From Chloroflexota bacterium (GTDB taxonomy: Bacteria; Chloroflexota; Dehalococcoidia; Lucifugimonadales; QGNO01), in NCBI GenBank assembly GCA_003228195.2, contig QGNO01000015.1, forward strand, positions 1 through 42,075: 42,075 nt of DNA. The letters run 5' to 3'. Positions within the stretch are counted from its first letter, which is position 1. Each line of letters starts with the position of its first letter. The notes beneath the pieces were generated by a model that saw only the letters and a list, made by a program, of their open reading frames with translations, was not told the origin of the DNA and did no database searches. The position numbers and the translations under genes are program-made. Shown here piece after piece: positions 26,383-36,007 of the stretch.

Positions 26383-27530
26383 GTTACTCCCCTCCCATTA
26401 TTGAGGACAGACTTGGCCGAGTAGCCAGTTACTATAAAGTCTGTGCCTACGGTTTCGACGCTCACATCTTGCAATCTGTAAGCTTCGGATAATTTGTTTG
26501 CTCCTGTCGCTCCTACAGATGGTATCGCGGTTTTGCCTCCAATTATCACAGGTGACACGCAAAAGGCAACTTTGTCTACGAGCCGTTCGTCAAAAAATGC
26601 ACCGAGTAGTTCAGAGCCTCCTTCTATTAGCACGCTGGTTATCTCGCGGTATCCTAGAAAGTCTAGAAGTGCTGGTAGGTTTACTAGTCCTCCCGCTCCT
26701 GGCAGTGAGATCACTTCGGCACCCAAGTCTCTTAGGGTTGCCATCTTTTTTTCAGAATTGCTACTAGTCGCAATAATTATCGAATTGCTATCGGTAAATA
26801 GGTTTGCGTTCAAAGGAGTTTTCAGCCCACTGTCTACAACTATTCTGACGGGTTGTTTTTCTAATGGCCTATTTTCTTTGTCTCTTGCGGTTAGAAGGGG
26901 GTCGTCAGAAATAATAGTCCCAATGCCTACCATCACGGCATCTGATTGTCCCCTGAGCTTATGCGCCCAATTCCGAGCTTCTGGAGACGAGATCCAGCGT
27001 GAATCTCTAGACCGAGTGGCTATTTTTCCGTCAAGGCTGGTGGCACATTTAGCTGTCACAAACGGCTGCTTGGTTCGTATATATTTGAAGTAAGCTTCAT
27101 TAAGCTTAAGGCTAGTTTCTTTTTCTTCACCCTTACACACTTGGATCCCGGCTTGTTCAAGTAATTTGGCTCCGTTGCCAGAGACTAGTGGGTTAGGGTC
27201 AGTTACAGAGAAATGAACTTCCTTGATACCTGCTTTAATTATGGCTTCAGTGCATGGTGGGGTTCGGCCGGTGTGGCAACACGGCTCCAATGTTATGTAC
27301 AGTGTTGCTCCCTTAGCCAGTTCCTTTGCGTCGCGAATAGCTACAATTTCCGCATGGTCTCTGCCGGCGGGTAAGCTGAAACCTTGCCCGACTATCTTGT
27401 CGTCTTTCACGATTACGGCGCCAACTGCAGGATTAGGTGCCGTATTGCCCAACGCCTGTTGCCCTAATGACAATGCACTGCGCATGAACTCAGATTGATT
27501 ATTTGCTTCGTTTACTACTTTCTGATTCAT
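26364..27530 (-). CDS. ribD: Bifunctional pyrimidine deaminase/reductase
   Basis: Deaminates and then reduces the pyrimidine intermediate of riboflavin synthesis. The N-terminal cytidine-deaminase-like domain has the zinc motifs HAEIVAIRDA and PCCHTGRTPPC; the C-terminal DHFR-like reductase starts at about FVTAKCATSLDGKIAT and has VLIEGGSELLGAFF. The 388 residues are normal. It overlaps dcd upstream by 32 bases and ribE downstream by 19, so the three are tightly coupled. Confidence 0.95.
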   Translation of the reverse strand: MNQKVVNEANNQSEFMRSALSLGQQALGNTAPNPAVGAVIVKDDKIVGQGFSLPAGRDHAEIVAIRDAKELAKGATLYITLEPCCHTGRTPPCTEAIIKAGIKEVHFSVTDPNPLVSGNGAKLLEQAGIQVCKGEEKETSLKLNEAYFKYIRTKQPFVTAKCATSLDGKIATRSRDSRWISSPEARNWAHKLRGQSDAVMVGIGTIISDDPLLTARDKENRPLEKQPVRIVVDSGLKTPLNANLFTDSNSIIIATSSNSEKKMATLRDLGAEVISLPGAGGLVNLPALLDFLGYREITSVLIEGGSELLGAFFDERLVDKVAFCVSPVIIGGKTAIPSVGATGANKLSEAYRLQDVSVETVGTDFIVTGYSAKSVLNNGRGVTCFQES

Positions 27531-28086
27531 AGTTTAGGTAGTAACGACTTGGTGTAGGTTCGTCTTGCCCCTGGTATTTGCTGCCTATTTTGGAAGAACC
27601 GTACGGAGTGTCTGCGGGCGTTGTCAGCCGCATAAATGAGATTTGTGAAACCTTCATGTGTGCATAAAGGTTTATTGGAAGATTCGCTAAGTTGCTCAAT
27701 TCCAGAGTAAGGTTACCGTCCCACCCAGGATCAACGAACCCAGCAGTCGAGTGGACCACAAGTCCCAGCCTTCCAAGGGAACTTTTCCCGTCAAGGCGAC
27801 CCACGACATCGTCGGGCAACGTCATTGATTCGTAAGTAACTCCTAGGGCAAACTCTCCTGGATGTAGCACAAAAGGAGTCATTTCATCTACCTGAACAAG
27901 TTCAGTAAGTTCTTCCATCGGCTGCTTAACATCGATTACCTGCAGTCTATGGCTTCTGAAAACCCGAAATTTATTTCCTAGGCGCAAATCTACAGACGCG
28001 GGCTGTACGGCAGATTCCTCAAAAGGATCTATAACAATACGACCCTTCTCAATTTCATCTCTAATTGTTTTGTCACTTAGTACCAA
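27499..28086 (-). CDS. dcd: dCTP deaminase
   Basis: Deaminates dCTP to dUTP (or, in the bifunctional form, directly to dUMP). The 195-residue trimeric dUTPase-fold protein opens MVLSDKTIRDEIEKGRI and has QPASVDLRLGNKFRVF, LDGKSSLGRLGLVVHSTAGF and DPGWDGNLTLELSN, all Dcd signatures. The TTG start gives the usual MVLSDxxI beginning. It is the first gene of the cluster with the rib genes, overlapping ribD by 32 bases. Confidence 0.94.
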   Translation of the reverse strand: MVLSDKTIRDEIEKGRIVIDPFEESAVQPASVDLRLGNKFRVFRSHRLQVIDVKQPMEELTELVQVDEMTPFVLHPGEFALGVTYESMTLPDDVVGRLDGKSSLGRLGLVVHSTAGFVDPGWDGNLTLELSNLANLPINLYAHMKVSQISFMRLTTPADTPYGSSKIGSKYQGQDEPTPSRYYLNYESESSKRSK

Positions 28087-28106
28087 TTTACCACTTCACA
28101 TTAAAC

Positions 28107-28136
28107 CGCAATTTACTATCCTCCCATTCTAACCAC
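28107..28136 (-). promoter_or_regulatory. Putative promoter of the dcd-rib operon
   Basis: On the minus strand, TTGCGG is followed after about 18 bases by TAGAAT, within 60 bases upstream of the dcd start. The 137-base gap (28087-28223) shows no FMN-riboswitch-like conserved blocks. Coordinates are approximate. Confidence 0.35.
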
Positions 28137-28223
28137 CCCATAGGCACGACCGCAAGAATTTCTCTGGTTAGCATCACTCTGTCTGGATTAAACCGGATTG
28201 CTCAGCTCGTTTGTTTCGCCCGG

Positions 28224-29045
28224 TTAGACGATCCCGAAAACGGCCTGAATTCTTATAACAATCTCTACCTCCCCCTCACTAATGGGTGAAGATGAGATGT
28301 CTGCTGCCTCAGAAAATGCTATTCCGGCTGCTTTAACCATCGGTATCGGGGTGTTGCTTCCTGTTTCAGATATATAGATCAGTTTACCTAGTGTCACATC
28401 AGTGAGCGACGCGAACTGCTTTGCTTTTGTAATGGCGTCCTGAACCGCTAATTCTCTGGCCTTAACGGCCAACTGATTAGCATCCTCGACAGTGAAGCTA
28501 ATACCAGTTAATCGTATCAAGTCTCCCCCCGCATTCGCCACTTCATCTATGAGGTCCCCGACGTTGTCCAAATTGCGGACTTTAACGGAAATGTTGTTTG
28601 TCACTTTGTAACCTAGAAACTCCTGCTTATTCTGAGTCCATCGGTACTCGGGTTGAATCCCGAAATGTTGTGTTTTTATGTCGTTGTCAGCTACGCCGCT
28701 TTTCTTTACCGCGTTCATAACAGCGTTCATCGCCGTACCAGCCGCTTTTCTGGCTCTCGATACCGTCTTATCCGTTTTCGAAACCCCGAGGTTTATGATC
28801 CCTAGGTCCGGTTTAACGGAAATCTTTCCAGAACCGTTTACAAAAATACCGGTTGATTGACTGGATGACCCGTAACTATTCGAATAAGAGTCTCCTCCAA
28901 AGCCACGGGCATCGGCGGAACTGATATCTAGATATGGCTCTGAGTTACTGGACACTTCGCTGATAGCCGGGGATTCGGTTGAGCTACCGGTACAGCCTGA
29001 TGCAACGGCGATAAGCAGAGAGGCGAAAAGTATTAACTTGAGCAT
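28224..29045 (-). CDS. SIMPL (DUF541) domain lipoprotein
   Basis: An exported SIMPL-domain protein of about 273 residues. The ATG at 29043-29045 is chosen over a frame opening at 29093 because it starts a clean lipoprotein signal: MLKLILFASLLIAVASGC, with cleavage before the cysteine. A Ser-rich linker leads to the domain, which starts around ISVKPDLGIINLGVSKTDKT and includes IKTQHFGIQPEY and LAVQDAITKAKQFASLTDV, typical of the family (BP26/OMP28-like). The molecular role of this family is unclear. LspA from this window could process it. Confidence 0.85.
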   Translation of the reverse strand: MLKLILFASLLIAVASGCTGSSTESPAISEVSSNSEPYLDISSADARGFGGDSYSNSYGSSSQSTGIFVNGSGKISVKPDLGIINLGVSKTDKTVSRARKAAGTAMNAVMNAVKKSGVADNDIKTQHFGIQPEYRWTQNKQEFLGYKVTNNISVKVRNLDNVGDLIDEVANAGGDLIRLTGISFTVEDANQLAVKARELAVQDAITKAKQFASLTDVTLGKLIYISETGSNTPIPMVKAAGIAFSEAADISSSPISEGEVEIVIRIQAVFGIV

Positions 29046-29147
29046 GTCTTTAATAATCACTAATTTCCTCGACAGATACTCTATTATAAGCAAAATCGTA
29101 TGGGAATGTCCCGTGTGTTAAAATGATGGTCTGGCGAGGCTGTGAAT

Positions 29148-29723
29148 ATGCGTAGAATACTCCGCGAAGCTCTTAACACAATACTCATCGGCTTAATAAT
29201 GTTTGCCACCCTTCAAAGTAGCTTTCAGAACTATAGAGTTGAGGGCGAAAGTATGCTTCCAACACTGGTTCAGAGCCAGTTTCTTATGGTAAATAAGGTG
29301 GCTTATGCTCGGTTTGACTTTTCTAAACTATCGGACAAGATACCTTTTTTAAGCCTCAAGCAAAAACCTAACTCACATTTATTTGATCCTCCCAAAAGGG
29401 GTGACATAATAGTTTTCAGCCTCCCCGATGAGCGCAACAAAAACTTAGTTAAGCGAGTAGTTGCAGTACCAGGTGACTTAGTAGGCATCAGTAATGGGCA
29501 GCTTCGAATCAACGGTCTGCGAGCCAAAGAGACTTATCTCTATGAGAAGCCCAGCTTGATTAACCTGAGTGACCAGATAATGCTTCCGGGGGAGTATTTT
29601 GTCCTAGGTGACAACAGAATGCGAAGTCACGATTCGAAAAACTGGGGATCTGTTAACCTCGAGGACATAATTGGAAAGGTGTGGGTGTCTTATTGGCCTC
29701 TTTCAAACTTAGAGGCTTATTGA
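29148..29723 (+). CDS. lepB: Signal peptidase I
   Basis: Membrane serine protease that removes signal peptides from secreted proteins. It has one N-terminal membrane anchor (NTILIGLIMFATLQSSF), the catalytic serine in VEGESMLPTL, the catalytic lysine in NLVKRVVAVPGD and the GDNRMRSHDSKNWG box, in that order. The length of about 191 residues is normal. Both GTG 29142 and ATG 29148 are possible; GAGG at 29134-29137 suits the ATG better. It diverges from the SIMPL lipoprotein gene. Confidence 0.95.
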   Translation: MRRILREALNTILIGLIMFATLQSSFQNYRVEGESMLPTLVQSQFLMVNKVAYARFDFSKLSDKIPFLSLKQKPNSHLFDPPKRGDIIVFSLPDERNKNLVKRVVAVPGDLVGISNGQLRINGLRAKETYLYEKPSLINLSDQIMLPGEYFVLGDNRMRSHDSKNWGSVNLEDIIGKVWVSYWPLSNLEAY

Positions 29724-29855
29724 GCACAAAAAGCTGATCTATAAATCTTTCTTTACCACCTTCGGCATTTCAATTACCAATTCTGATAAGATAGGGCTTG
29801 TATGACGCTGAAATACTGAATGTGCCATCTTTCAGGTATTTGAGGAGGCCCTCAT

Positions 29856-30983
29856 TTGGATGCTAAGGCGCAGGAACTACATTTTTCCTCTCTGTTAATT
29901 GATTGCCACGTTGATACACCGGACAGAATAGTCGACTACGGTGAAGACTTGGGGAGCGATAAGAGCCTAAGTCATGTTGATCTCCCAAAAATGCGAGCTG
30001 GTGGTCTGGATGTCGCATTTTTCTCTGCATGGATCAGACCTGAACTAATTGATGAGAAGCGATCTATTAAGAGAGTTCTGCAGGACTTAGATGCGGTGAA
30101 ACAGCTTTGTAACGACTACCCCGATCAGATAGAGATCGCTACAAGTGCGGCAGACGTTAAACGTTGCTTTGAAGCAGGGAAGCTGGCCGGAGTCCTTTGT
30201 GTAGAAGGGGGCCATGCGATAGAAGACGATTTGGGAGTTCTTCGCCAGTTTTTTGATCTTGGCGTGCGCTATATGACCCTTACCTGGAGTAACAACAATA
30301 ACTGGGCGGATGGTTGCCTGGACCCTCCTAAGCATCACGGCCTTACTGATTTCGGTGTTGATGTGGTTAAGGAGATGAACCGAATCGGTATGATGGTAGA
30401 TGTTTCTCACGTTTCGGAAGAGACTTTCTGGGATGTGTTAAAAGTGACGACTAAACCGGTGATAGCTTCACATTCGGCTGCCAGAGCTATTTGCGATCAC
30501 CCTCGCAATCTTTGGGATGACCAGATCAGAGCTGTCGCTGAAGGTGGTGGTGTTGTGTGTCCAACTTTTGTACCTGCATTTATATCCGATGAGTACCGTA
30601 AGACCCACGAAAGATTAAGAGACGAACATGGAATAGCCGGCATGTCTATAGCTGACGCCCTGAGAGGAGACAAGGGATCAATTAAGGGCCCGGACGCTGC
30701 AAAGATGGCTCATCTTGACACCTTGATAAAACAGATACCGATACCGTCATTTGAGGTAGTAGTGGATCACGTCGAACATATGATTGATGTAGCAGGCCCT
30801 GACCACGTAGGCCTGGGCTCGGATTTTGATGGAGTCCCTTCGCTTCCGGTTGGACTCGAGGACTGTACTAAGTTACCACTGATAACTGAAGAGTTACTGA
30901 AAAGAGGGCAGCCGGAAACTACAGTGAAGAAGGTTCTAGGAGAGAACCTTCTTCGAGTAATGGAGGAGATAATAGGCTGTTGA
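29856..30983 (+). CDS. Membrane-dipeptidase-like metallopeptidase (family M19)
   Basis: Zinc peptidase of the renal dipeptidase family, 375 residues. The metal ligands fit the family: LIDCHVDTPDRI (His-x-Asp), CVEGGHAIEDD (bridging Glu), VSHVSEETFWD and ASHSAARAICDHPRN (His ligands), and GLGSDFDG near the end. It has no signal peptide, so it is probably cytoplasmic. The TTG start is preceded by GAGGAGG at seven bases. Substrates may be dipeptides or beta-lactam-like amides; this is not determined here. It stands upstream of the MaoC-like gene. Confidence 0.9.
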   Translation: MDAKAQELHFSSLLIDCHVDTPDRIVDYGEDLGSDKSLSHVDLPKMRAGGLDVAFFSAWIRPELIDEKRSIKRVLQDLDAVKQLCNDYPDQIEIATSAADVKRCFEAGKLAGVLCVEGGHAIEDDLGVLRQFFDLGVRYMTLTWSNNNNWADGCLDPPKHHGLTDFGVDVVKEMNRIGMMVDVSHVSEETFWDVLKVTTKPVIASHSAARAICDHPRNLWDDQIRAVAEGGGVVCPTFVPAFISDEYRKTHERLRDEHGIAGMSIADALRGDKGSIKGPDAAKMAHLDTLIKQIPIPSFEVVVDHVEHMIDVAGPDHVGLGSDFDGVPSLPVGLEDCTKLPLITEELLKRGQPETTVKKVLGENLLRVMEEIIGC

Positions 30984-31049
30984 AACGATCTTAGCTTGTC
31001 TTTTGTAAGTAATGGTCTTTCTATGGATTGGTATTGAGGAGGGAGATTT

Positions 31050-32438
31050 ATGACAACAGAACAAACTTTTGAAGAGGCGATGTTAGAGTACGTAGAACGA
31101 TGTAAGGAGTCCGTGGGAGCAGAAAGAGATGAGTACAGGCCTCCCGGGAAAGGGACTCCGTTCCCATGGTCTGAGCCACCTTACACTGAGGGATTTGAAG
31201 CTGCCGTAAGGTTCGACGAGAGGACGATTCGAAACTATGCGCTTAGTGCCGGCGATGATAATCCGCTCTTTATAGACCCCGAATATGCTAAGAAAACCCG
31301 ATACGGTTGTCAGATTGTGCCTAATCCGGCCCTCATACTAGTCAGGGGAGCAGGTGGCCAGGGGCCTAACCGACCCCAAGGATATCCCGTCGGCGACTTT
31401 TTCTCAGGCGTGGCATGGGAGTTCTACGACGTTTTAAGAGTGGGGACCAGCCGTATCAGAGCAACCAAGAAGACCAGTGAATTTTTTGAAAAGACAGGTT
31501 CCAGAGGGCGCCTTCTGTTCTTGATAGCGGAGAACAACTATTGGGATGCCCACGCTGACCTAATAGCAAAGTGTTATGGCACTCTCATACTGGTACCGAT
31601 GGAGGCGATGGGCGGGTCCAGAGCGATGCCCGTTGAACGCGTCGGTGAAAAGCTGATGTACGAACGTAGCGCTTCCGAAGCTAGCCCGGTCCACGTTAAA
31701 GAATATGTTGAAAAAATGGAGTCTCAAAAAACCCGACGGGGCGCCGACACGCTCTATTGGGAGGATGTTGATATAGGTGAAAAATTGGGACCTCTACTTC
31801 ATCCCCCATTCTCTCTTCTGGACCAGATTTCAAGTGGCATCATAGTTGGCCAAACTCAGGGGCCGAGGATATACACAGAAGATGATGATCTCACATATGA
31901 AGGACTTGATTTCAGCGGAGCATACCATAGGAACAGGAAGAATTTTGGAACTAATGGATCAGGCATTCATCCTATTACACGTTGGCCTTGGGGTCATAGC
32001 GACGAACACGCCGATGCGATCATTGCTCCGGCTCGCGGTCAGCCCTTGCCATTTGATTCCGGTGTAAGGCGTACCCAGGCGGCTAACAGGTTGTTCACGG
32101 ACTGGATGGGAGATGATGGATTTATACGCCGTTTCCAGTGTGCCCTGAGAAAGCCGCTTTACTACGGTGACGCAACATACTACACGGCTGAAGTGGTGAA
32201 AAAGTTCAAAGAGGTCCAGAAAGGTGACAATGAGCAGGGCGGTACCCCAGGAACGACCGAATACAATGTCATAGGATTAAAGCTCGAAGGGAGTAATCAG
32301 TTGGGAGAGCTTCAGATGCAGGGTACTGTTGCAGTATACCTGCCTTCCAGAGAGTCTGGCCCAGTACAGCTGCCGATACCTCACAAGGCCAACCCGGATT
32401 ATGTACCTTATGAGACCTTTTACAGAGACTGGTTTTAG
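31050..32438 (+). CDS. MaoC-like/FAS1-like double-hotdog dehydratase
   Basis: A 462-residue protein with two hotdog-fold halves, related to acyl-CoA (de)hydratases. The first half has FDERTIRNYALSAGDDNPLF and then DPEYAKKTRYGCQIVPNP, the FAS1-like dehydratase pattern (A-x-GDxNPLH); the second half around residue 260-400 has a weaker version including DWMGDDGFIRRFQCALRKP and YYGDATYYTAEV. The substrate is unknown; members often act on unusual acyl-CoAs in marine Chloroflexi catabolism (inference). GAGGAGGGAG precedes the ATG, and the glycosylase gene follows after six bases. Confidence 0.78.
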   Translation: MTTEQTFEEAMLEYVERCKESVGAERDEYRPPGKGTPFPWSEPPYTEGFEAAVRFDERTIRNYALSAGDDNPLFIDPEYAKKTRYGCQIVPNPALILVRGAGGQGPNRPQGYPVGDFFSGVAWEFYDVLRVGTSRIRATKKTSEFFEKTGSRGRLLFLIAENNYWDAHADLIAKCYGTLILVPMEAMGGSRAMPVERVGEKLMYERSASEASPVHVKEYVEKMESQKTRRGADTLYWEDVDIGEKLGPLLHPPFSLLDQISSGIIVGQTQGPRIYTEDDDLTYEGLDFSGAYHRNRKNFGTNGSGIHPITRWPWGHSDEHADAIIAPARGQPLPFDSGVRRTQAANRLFTDWMGDDGFIRRFQCALRKPLYYGDATYYTAEVVKKFKEVQKGDNEQGGTPGTTEYNVIGLKLEGSNQLGELQMQGTVAVYLPSRESGPVQLPIPHKANPDYVPYETFYRDWF

Positions 32439-32444
32439 GTAAAC

Positions 32445-33059
32445 GTGGACCCGGTCAAGTATCTAAAAGAACAGGATGGCCTACTTAACAATTTGATAGA
32501 CTATGTTGTAGATAGTGGCCATGTCACCATGATTGGGCGTGGCGAGTCTGATTACGAATCTTTGGTTCGCTCTATAGTTGGGCAACAAGTCAGTACTGCC
32601 AGTGCGAGGGCGACATTTGGCAGGCTGCTAGCCGCTGCCGGCGATTCCGGAATAACACCCAAATCGGTAGCTTCTATGACATTTGAAGAGTTAAGGTCTA
32701 CCGGGCTGTCAGGGTCAAAAACCTCGTATATACAGGGACTAGGGCAAGCCGTCCTCAATCGTGAGATTGATCTTAGTTCCCTGTATTCGAAAAGTGATGA
32801 AGAAGTTGTTGCCGAACTTCAGCATTTACGGGGAGTCGGGAGATGGACCGCTGAGATGTTCCTGATATTTCAGATGGAAAGCGAAGATATTTTCCCTTTG
32901 AGCGACGGAGGGATTAGATCTGCCACTACAAAACTTTACTCGCTACCAAAGGACACCACCAACGCTACACTACTAGAAATTGCTGAAAAATGGAGACCAT
33001 ACCGTAGTTTGGCGACCAGGTTTCTTTGGGGCGGATTAAATGCCGGGTACTTTGCATAA
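32445..33059 (+). CDS. DNA-3-methyladenine glycosylase II (AlkA-like HhH-GPD)
   Basis: Base-excision repair glycosylase removing alkylated purines. The 204-residue HhH-GPD protein has YESLVRSIVGQQVSTASARA near the N-terminus, the helix-hairpin-helix LRGVGRWTAEMFLIF (about 129-142) and the catalytic aspartate in FPLSDGGIR (Asp about 154). It lacks the N-terminal domain of E. coli AlkA, as many bacterial versions do. Starts at GTG 32445 with AGGT upstream, six bases after the preceding gene, so co-transcription is likely although no functional link is apparent. Confidence 0.9.
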   Translation: MDPVKYLKEQDGLLNNLIDYVVDSGHVTMIGRGESDYESLVRSIVGQQVSTASARATFGRLLAAAGDSGITPKSVASMTFEELRSTGLSGSKTSYIQGLGQAVLNREIDLSSLYSKSDEEVVAELQHLRGVGRWTAEMFLIFQMESEDIFPLSDGGIRSATTKLYSLPKDTTNATLLEIAEKWRPYRSLATRFLWGGLNAGYFA

Positions 33060-33103
33060 ACTGCAACTTATGGTAACCCTGAGCTGGCTGATAGAAGATT
33101 CCA

Positions 33104-34417
33104 TTGATAGTTGAGGCTAAGGGAAATAGGCGCCAGCGCCTTGCTAATCGACTCCCGTTTTTCTATGGGTGGATCATTGTCCTTGCCAGCTTCATAGCTA
33201 CCTTTGTCGGTGGTGGGATGCAAAGCTTCACCTTCAGCATTTTTATGAAGCCGATGACACAGGAATTAGGTTGGTCGCGGTCGGCTTTTACGATGGCCCT
33301 GACGATGCGTACCTATGCTGGCGCAGTGATGGCCCCTTTGTTCGGAGCTATTCTGGATCGCCACGGGCCACAACTCCTGATGTTCTTCTCTGCAGTAGTT
33401 GGCGTCATAGCTGCGATTTTACTTAGTCGGGTAGGAGCTTTGTGGCAGTTCTACATCATGTACAGTTTAGTTGGGCTCATAGGAGGATTTGGAGCAGGCA
33501 GGCTAGTGATAGCAGCTACTATACCTAAATGGTTTGTGCGCCTTAGAGGCCGTGCCGTGGCATTCGCATCCATGGGAAACGCTGCATCAGGGGCAATATT
33601 GGCACCATTTATAGCATTTGTTGTGGTCATTGTAGGTTGGCGTATGGCCTGGCTCGCAGAGGGAGCACTTTTCATCGTATTGATACCTATGACCTTATTG
33701 ATGGTGCGGCAGCCATCTGACATTGGACTCCTGCCTGACGGTGCGAAGTCCGAAGAGGAGGTTAAGGCTGCTGAAAGTCGTCGCAGAGGACACTCGTCAG
33801 CTGAATCTTTCACTTTGAAAGAGGCTATGCGGACGAAAGCTTTTTGGCTTTTGATAGTTGCCCATACTATCGGAAGTGGGCCAATCGGATCAGTCATCCT
33901 TCACGAATATAATTTTGTTACGGACGAGGGTTTCACCCCGGTTTTGGCCGCTGCTGTGCTTAGCACGCACGCCACTGCCGCTTCGGCAGCCCGTTTGGTG
34001 TGGGGGTTCATGGTCGAACGTATTCACGTCAGGTACTGTATAGCTCTAACCTATTTGGGGTCTGCCGTTGGACTGATGATTCTCCTTTTTGCAATTTGGG
34101 CTCACTCGGCTCTGCTATTGATCTTGTTTGGGATCGTGTACGGCATTCATGTGGGCGGCAATGCCGTTCTTGGTGGAGTGGTTACCGCCGACTATTTCGG
34201 GTCAGAATCGGTGGGTAAGATTCGCGGAATGATGGCGCCTATTCAAACGATTCTGCTCGGTGCCGGCCCACTCATAGTGAGCCTAATGTACGATAGCCTA
34301 GGCTCTTACTGGATAGCGTTTATTGGGATGGTAGTAATGTTCATTGTAGGTGCCGTGATAATCAGCCTCGCAACACCACCTGTAAAACTGACCCCTTCTC
34401 AGGCGTCATCTGGATAA
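33104..34417 (+). CDS. MFS transporter (monocarboxylate/oxalate-formate antiporter-like)
   Basis: About 437 residues with 12 predicted membrane segments. The opening FFYGWIIVLASFIATFVGGG and MKPMTQELGWSRSAFTMALT match the MCT/OFA group of MFS transporters, which move organic acids. The loop 2-3 motif GAILDRHGPQLLM is present, and a charged central loop (about 205-230) separates the two halves. The substrate is unknown. The start TTG 33104 is provisional since no strong ribosome site is seen. It converges with the DHA2 transporter gene. Confidence 0.83.
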   Translation: MIVEAKGNRRQRLANRLPFFYGWIIVLASFIATFVGGGMQSFTFSIFMKPMTQELGWSRSAFTMALTMRTYAGAVMAPLFGAILDRHGPQLLMFFSAVVGVIAAILLSRVGALWQFYIMYSLVGLIGGFGAGRLVIAATIPKWFVRLRGRAVAFASMGNAASGAILAPFIAFVVVIVGWRMAWLAEGALFIVLIPMTLLMVRQPSDIGLLPDGAKSEEEVKAAESRRRGHSSAESFTLKEAMRTKAFWLLIVAHTIGSGPIGSVILHEYNFVTDEGFTPVLAAAVLSTHATAASAARLVWGFMVERIHVRYCIALTYLGSAVGLMILLFAIWAHSALLLILFGIVYGIHVGGNAVLGGVVTADYFGSESVGKIRGMMAPIQTILLGAGPLIVSLMYDSLGSYWIAFIGMVVMFIVGAVIISLATPPVKLTPSQASSG

Positions 34418-34439
34418 ACCCTTCGTATCCTGTGTTGTG

Positions 34440-35894
34440 TCAGGCTTGGCGAGCGGGTTGTCCGTGAGTGGCAGCCAGGATAAGCGCAGTGCCACTGAGT
34501 ACTGCAGCAACTGTGAATGCAAATCCAAGTCCACGTGTAAAAGCGAGCGTGACCCCGCCACCTTCGGCGGATACGGCTGACAGGGAAGGCTCGAATCCGG
34601 CGGATGCCATAGTAGCAGTGACAATGGTAGTGGCTAGGGCAAGGCCGGTGATGTTTGCAGAGTTTCGAATTAGGTTAAGGAAAGCAGTGGTTACCCCGTA
34701 ACTAGCCCGGTCAACGCTACCCAAAATCGAACTGGAGTTTGGCGAAGAGAACATAGCCATTCCACTGCCGGAAAGTAGCAATCCGACCACAATGATCAGT
34801 AGGGAAGTTGATTGATCCAACTGAGAGAAAACAATGAATCCGGTCGTAGAAAGAGAAAGTCCTGTTACGGTAAAAAGTTTGGATCCGAATCGGTCCGATA
34901 AACGGCCGGCCATTGGGCCCACTGTAGCCATGCATATCGCGCTGGTAATTAAAACCAACCCTGTTTGGCCGGGCGTGTAACCCTGAATCTGCTGCAGAAA
35001 GAACGGCATGAGAAAGAATATGGTCGTCGTAGACATGAATGATAGGAAACTGGCAGTAGCCCCGAAGGAAAAGCGAGCTTTCTTGAACAGGGTCAGGGGA
35101 ATTAGAGGATCACTGATCCTGATCTCCCAGAATATAAAGCCGAGGCTAAGTGCTAAAACTCCCGTAGAACTCGTGATTATAATCAGCGAGGTCCAGCCCA
35201 CTTGCTGGCCGAAAGTAAGGATTACTAAAAACCCTACCATGGCGGCTGTCGAGAGAGTCGCTCCGGCAAAATCGAAATCCATAAGGCGGCTAGTTGGCGC
35301 TTCTTGCCCCTCTCCTTGCCGCAATACCAGGGCAGCGATTGCTATGGATAGGATACCAAGTGGCACGCTCAAAAGAAAAATCGATGGCCAACCAAAACTA
35401 CCTACCATCGTTCCTGCAACAACCGGGCCCACGATTGCCCCGAGCCCTACAACAGTGATGATGAGGCCGATCGCACGGCCTCGTTGCTCGTTGGGGAAAG
35501 TGCTGATGACGATAGCCATGCTCGTTGCTTGGACCATGGCTGTGCCTACTCCCTGAGCCATTCTCAAGGCTATCAAAACACCCAGGTTAGGAGAAAAGCT
35601 GGCAATGGCAGCCCCAGTGGTAAATATTATAAATCCAAGGATATATATACGTTTGCGCCCGACTAGGTCAGCAATACGGCCCATTGGTAGCAGTAGCGCG
35701 CTGATGCTTAGGATGTAGCCCAGTACAATCCACTGGACAGTCGGAATAGTTGCATTGAAGTGGTTTGCTATCGGTGGAATGGCGACTGTAAGGCCAGTTT
35801 GATCCATAACTGACACGAAATGCCCAATCGATACCGCTGAGAAAACCCACCATTTATGAGAAGAGGTTATGGTAAGGCTTTGAGGCAGTGTCAT
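34440..35894 (-). CDS. MFS transporter, DHA2 family (EmrB/QacA-like)
   Basis: A 484-residue drug:proton antiporter-like protein with about 14 hydrophobic segments. It contains MDQTGLTVAIPPIANHF in the first segment, motif A LLPMGRIADLVGRKRIYILG, the segment-4 AQGVGTAMVQATSMAIVIS and the segment-5 motif C GLGAIVGPVVAGTMVG, all DHA2-type signatures. Substrate unknown; multidrug efflux is the usual guess. ATG start. It is the last ordinary chromosomal gene before the accessory region. Confidence 0.88.
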   Translation of the reverse strand: MTLPQSLTITSSHKWWVFSAVSIGHFVSVMDQTGLTVAIPPIANHFNATIPTVQWIVLGYILSISALLLPMGRIADLVGRKRIYILGFIIFTTGAAIASFSPNLGVLIALRMAQGVGTAMVQATSMAIVISTFPNEQRGRAIGLIITVVGLGAIVGPVVAGTMVGSFGWPSIFLLSVPLGILSIAIAALVLRQGEGQEAPTSRLMDFDFAGATLSTAAMVGFLVILTFGQQVGWTSLIIITSSTGVLALSLGFIFWEIRISDPLIPLTLFKKARFSFGATASFLSFMSTTTIFFLMPFFLQQIQGYTPGQTGLVLITSAICMATVGPMAGRLSDRFGSKLFTVTGLSLSTTGFIVFSQLDQSTSLLIIVVGLLLSGSGMAMFSSPNSSSILGSVDRASYGVTTAFLNLIRNSANITGLALATTIVTATMASAGFEPSLSAVSAEGGGVTLAFTRGLGFAFTVAAVLSGTALILAATHGQPARQA

Positions 35895-36007
35895 CTAATG
35901 TATGCAGCTCCGGATATTGTGGCGATTCACTGGACGTTTGAGGCGCGGCGGCATCAGAAGTATAGCGTCTAGGCTACGACATAGCTATTTTGGATAAATC
36001 AGAGAAT

